A stretch of DNA of 32,896 nucleotides, taken from RGIG8748 sp045576175. Its GTDB lineage: Bacteria; Bacillota; Clostridia; UMGS1810. The translations under genes and the position numbers were made by a program. The notes beneath the pieces were generated by a model. The model saw nothing but the letters and a program-made list of their open reading frames with translations. It was not told the origin of the DNA and did not search any database. Each line of letters begins with the position of its first letter. The first letter of the stretch is position 1. Positions 32,089-32,896 of this stretch are shown here, one piece after another. The stretch spans positions 1 to 32,896 of the forward strand of contig JAZNFW010000003.1 in the NCBI GenBank assembly GCA_045576175.1, written 5' to 3'.

Positions 32089-32896
32089 ACTTTCCGGTTT
32101 TAAAACCTTTGTACCATACTACAAGCCATATATATTCTTAATAATCATAGACCTTCTGTGTGCTATGTTTTCTACTGTCTGCGAGCTTATACTTCCGCTT
32201 ATAGTAAGACATATCACAGATACTGCCATAAACAGCCCGTCCTTACTTACGATTGAGCTTGTTGTAAGGCTCGGCGGAGTTTATCTTATGCTAAAGCTTG
32301 TAGATACTATGGCAAACTATTTTATGGCATACATAGGCCACATAACAGGAACCAAGATAGAGACAGATATGCGACGCGACCTGTTTTCGCATCTTACAAA
32401 GCTCTCGTTTAATTATTTTGACAACACCAAAATAGGACAGATAATGTCCAGAGTTACCACCGACCTTTTTGATATCACCGAATTTGCACACCACTTTCCC
32501 GAAGAGGTGTTTATTGCGGTGATAAAAATAACCGGAGCTTTTATAATACTTAGCAAAATTAACATCTACCTTACTCTTATACTCTTTGTGATTTTGCCTA
32601 TAATGCTTCTTTCGGTAAAGATGTTCCGAGGTAAGATGAAGATGGCATTTGCCAAGCAGCGTGAGCAGGTGGGCGAATTAAATGCTTCGCTTGAGGATAC
32701 CCTTCTTGGAATAAGAGTTGTAAAAGGCTTTGCAAACGAAAAATACGAAGAAGAAAAATTTGAAAAAGGAAATATAACATTTTTTAACCGAAAAAAAGAG
32801 AGCTACAAATATATGGCTCGTTTTCAGGCGTGCACTAGATTCTTCGACGGTCTTATGTATGTTATGGTCATCGTGGCAGGCTCGATTTTTATGATA
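32078..32896 (+). CDS. ABC exporter, permease domain (3' end beyond the window)
   Basis: The open frame runs from the ATG at 32078 to the window edge, 273 residues so far, without a stop. It reads as the N-terminal membrane domain of an ABC-type multidrug/lipid exporter. It has FLIIIDLLCAMFSTVCELILP (helix 1), a second long helix around VVRLGGVYLMLKLVDTMANY, then RRDLFSHLTKLSFNYFDNTK-like coupling wording and VGELNASLEDTLLGIRVVKGFANE, the signature region before the last helices of the TMD. The nucleotide-binding domain, Walker A and B would lie beyond the window. It overlaps the PAP2 stop by 11 nt. Cargo cannot be inferred. Confidence 0.9.
   Translation, partial: MKNKLSGFKTFVPYYKPYIFLIIIDLLCAMFSTVCELILPLIVRHITDTAINSPSLLTIELVVRLGGVYLMLKLVDTMANYFMAYIGHITGTKIETDMRRDLFSHLTKLSFNYFDNTKIGQIMSRVTTDLFDITEFAHHFPEEVFIAVIKITGAFIILSKINIYLTLILFVILPIMLLSVKMFRGKMKMAFAKQREQVGELNASLEDTLLGIRVVKGFANEKYEEEKFEKGNITFFNRKKESYKYMARFQACTRFFDGLMYVMVIVAGSIFMI

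Overview
The window looks like chromosome of a low-GC Gram-positive bacterium, most likely an uncultured or poorly studied member of the Clostridia. The reasons are: a Bacillus/Clostridium-type large SRP RNA directly upstream of dnaX; AGGAGG-like ribosome binding sites; several textbook sigma-A promoters (TTGACA, 17 bp, TATAAT); an RNase M5-like Toprim protein; the UPF0237/UPF0210 pair; and stand-alone NifS/NifU-type Fe-S genes. No insertion sequence, phage gene, integrase, CRISPR array or tRNA was seen. It reads as core genome, with small unknowns scattered among housekeeping genes.

Layout. Positions 64-6488 (minus strand) hold a threonine/lysine-branch cluster, hom-thrB-lysC, behind a perfect promoter. 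It is followed by rlmB, an ACT-domain protein, a UPF0210 protein and an RNase M5-like gene. Positions 6583-8507 (minus) hold dnaX preceded by the SRP RNA. A small DUF6514-like gene at 8739-9101 (plus) converges on a cardiolipin synthase at 9112-10641 (minus). Positions 10730-14613 (minus) hold an EF-P 5-aminopentanone reductase-like SDR, topB, a hemolysin III family membrane protein and a GIY-YIG protein that ends inside its own terminator. Positions 14828-17774 (plus) hold a DUF624 membrane protein, rnhA, a cysteine desulfurase and a NifU-like scaffold. An unknown four-helix membrane protein (17817-18347, minus) is divergent from thrS (18483-20420). Then come DUF5662, mntP, ileS (long, type-2-like) and purC on the plus strand. 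Positions 25659-27909 (minus) hold an OPT-family transporter overlapping a PqqD-like gene. The right end holds rodA (plus), yitT (minus, 3' ends overlapping), a CofE-like ligase, a PAP2 phosphatase and the start of an ABC exporter cut by the window edge.

Working together: hom, thrB and lysC supply three steps from aspartate to threonine, but thrC and asd are not here. The NifS/NifU pair forms an Fe-S assembly unit. dnaX, topB and rnhA serve replication and R-loop or decatenation work; rodA and perhaps PAP2 serve the envelope. thrS and ileS have leaders of only about 30 nt, so the T-box control common in Firmicutes is absent there.

No clearly new defence or mobile system is visible. The best candidates for something undescribed are the translationally overlapping OPT transporter/PqqD-like pair, the CofE-like ligase with no F420 genes around it, an orphan plus-strand terminator beside the SRP RNA promoter, a 72-bp palindrome between lysC and rlmB, and the rodA/yitT antisense arrangement.
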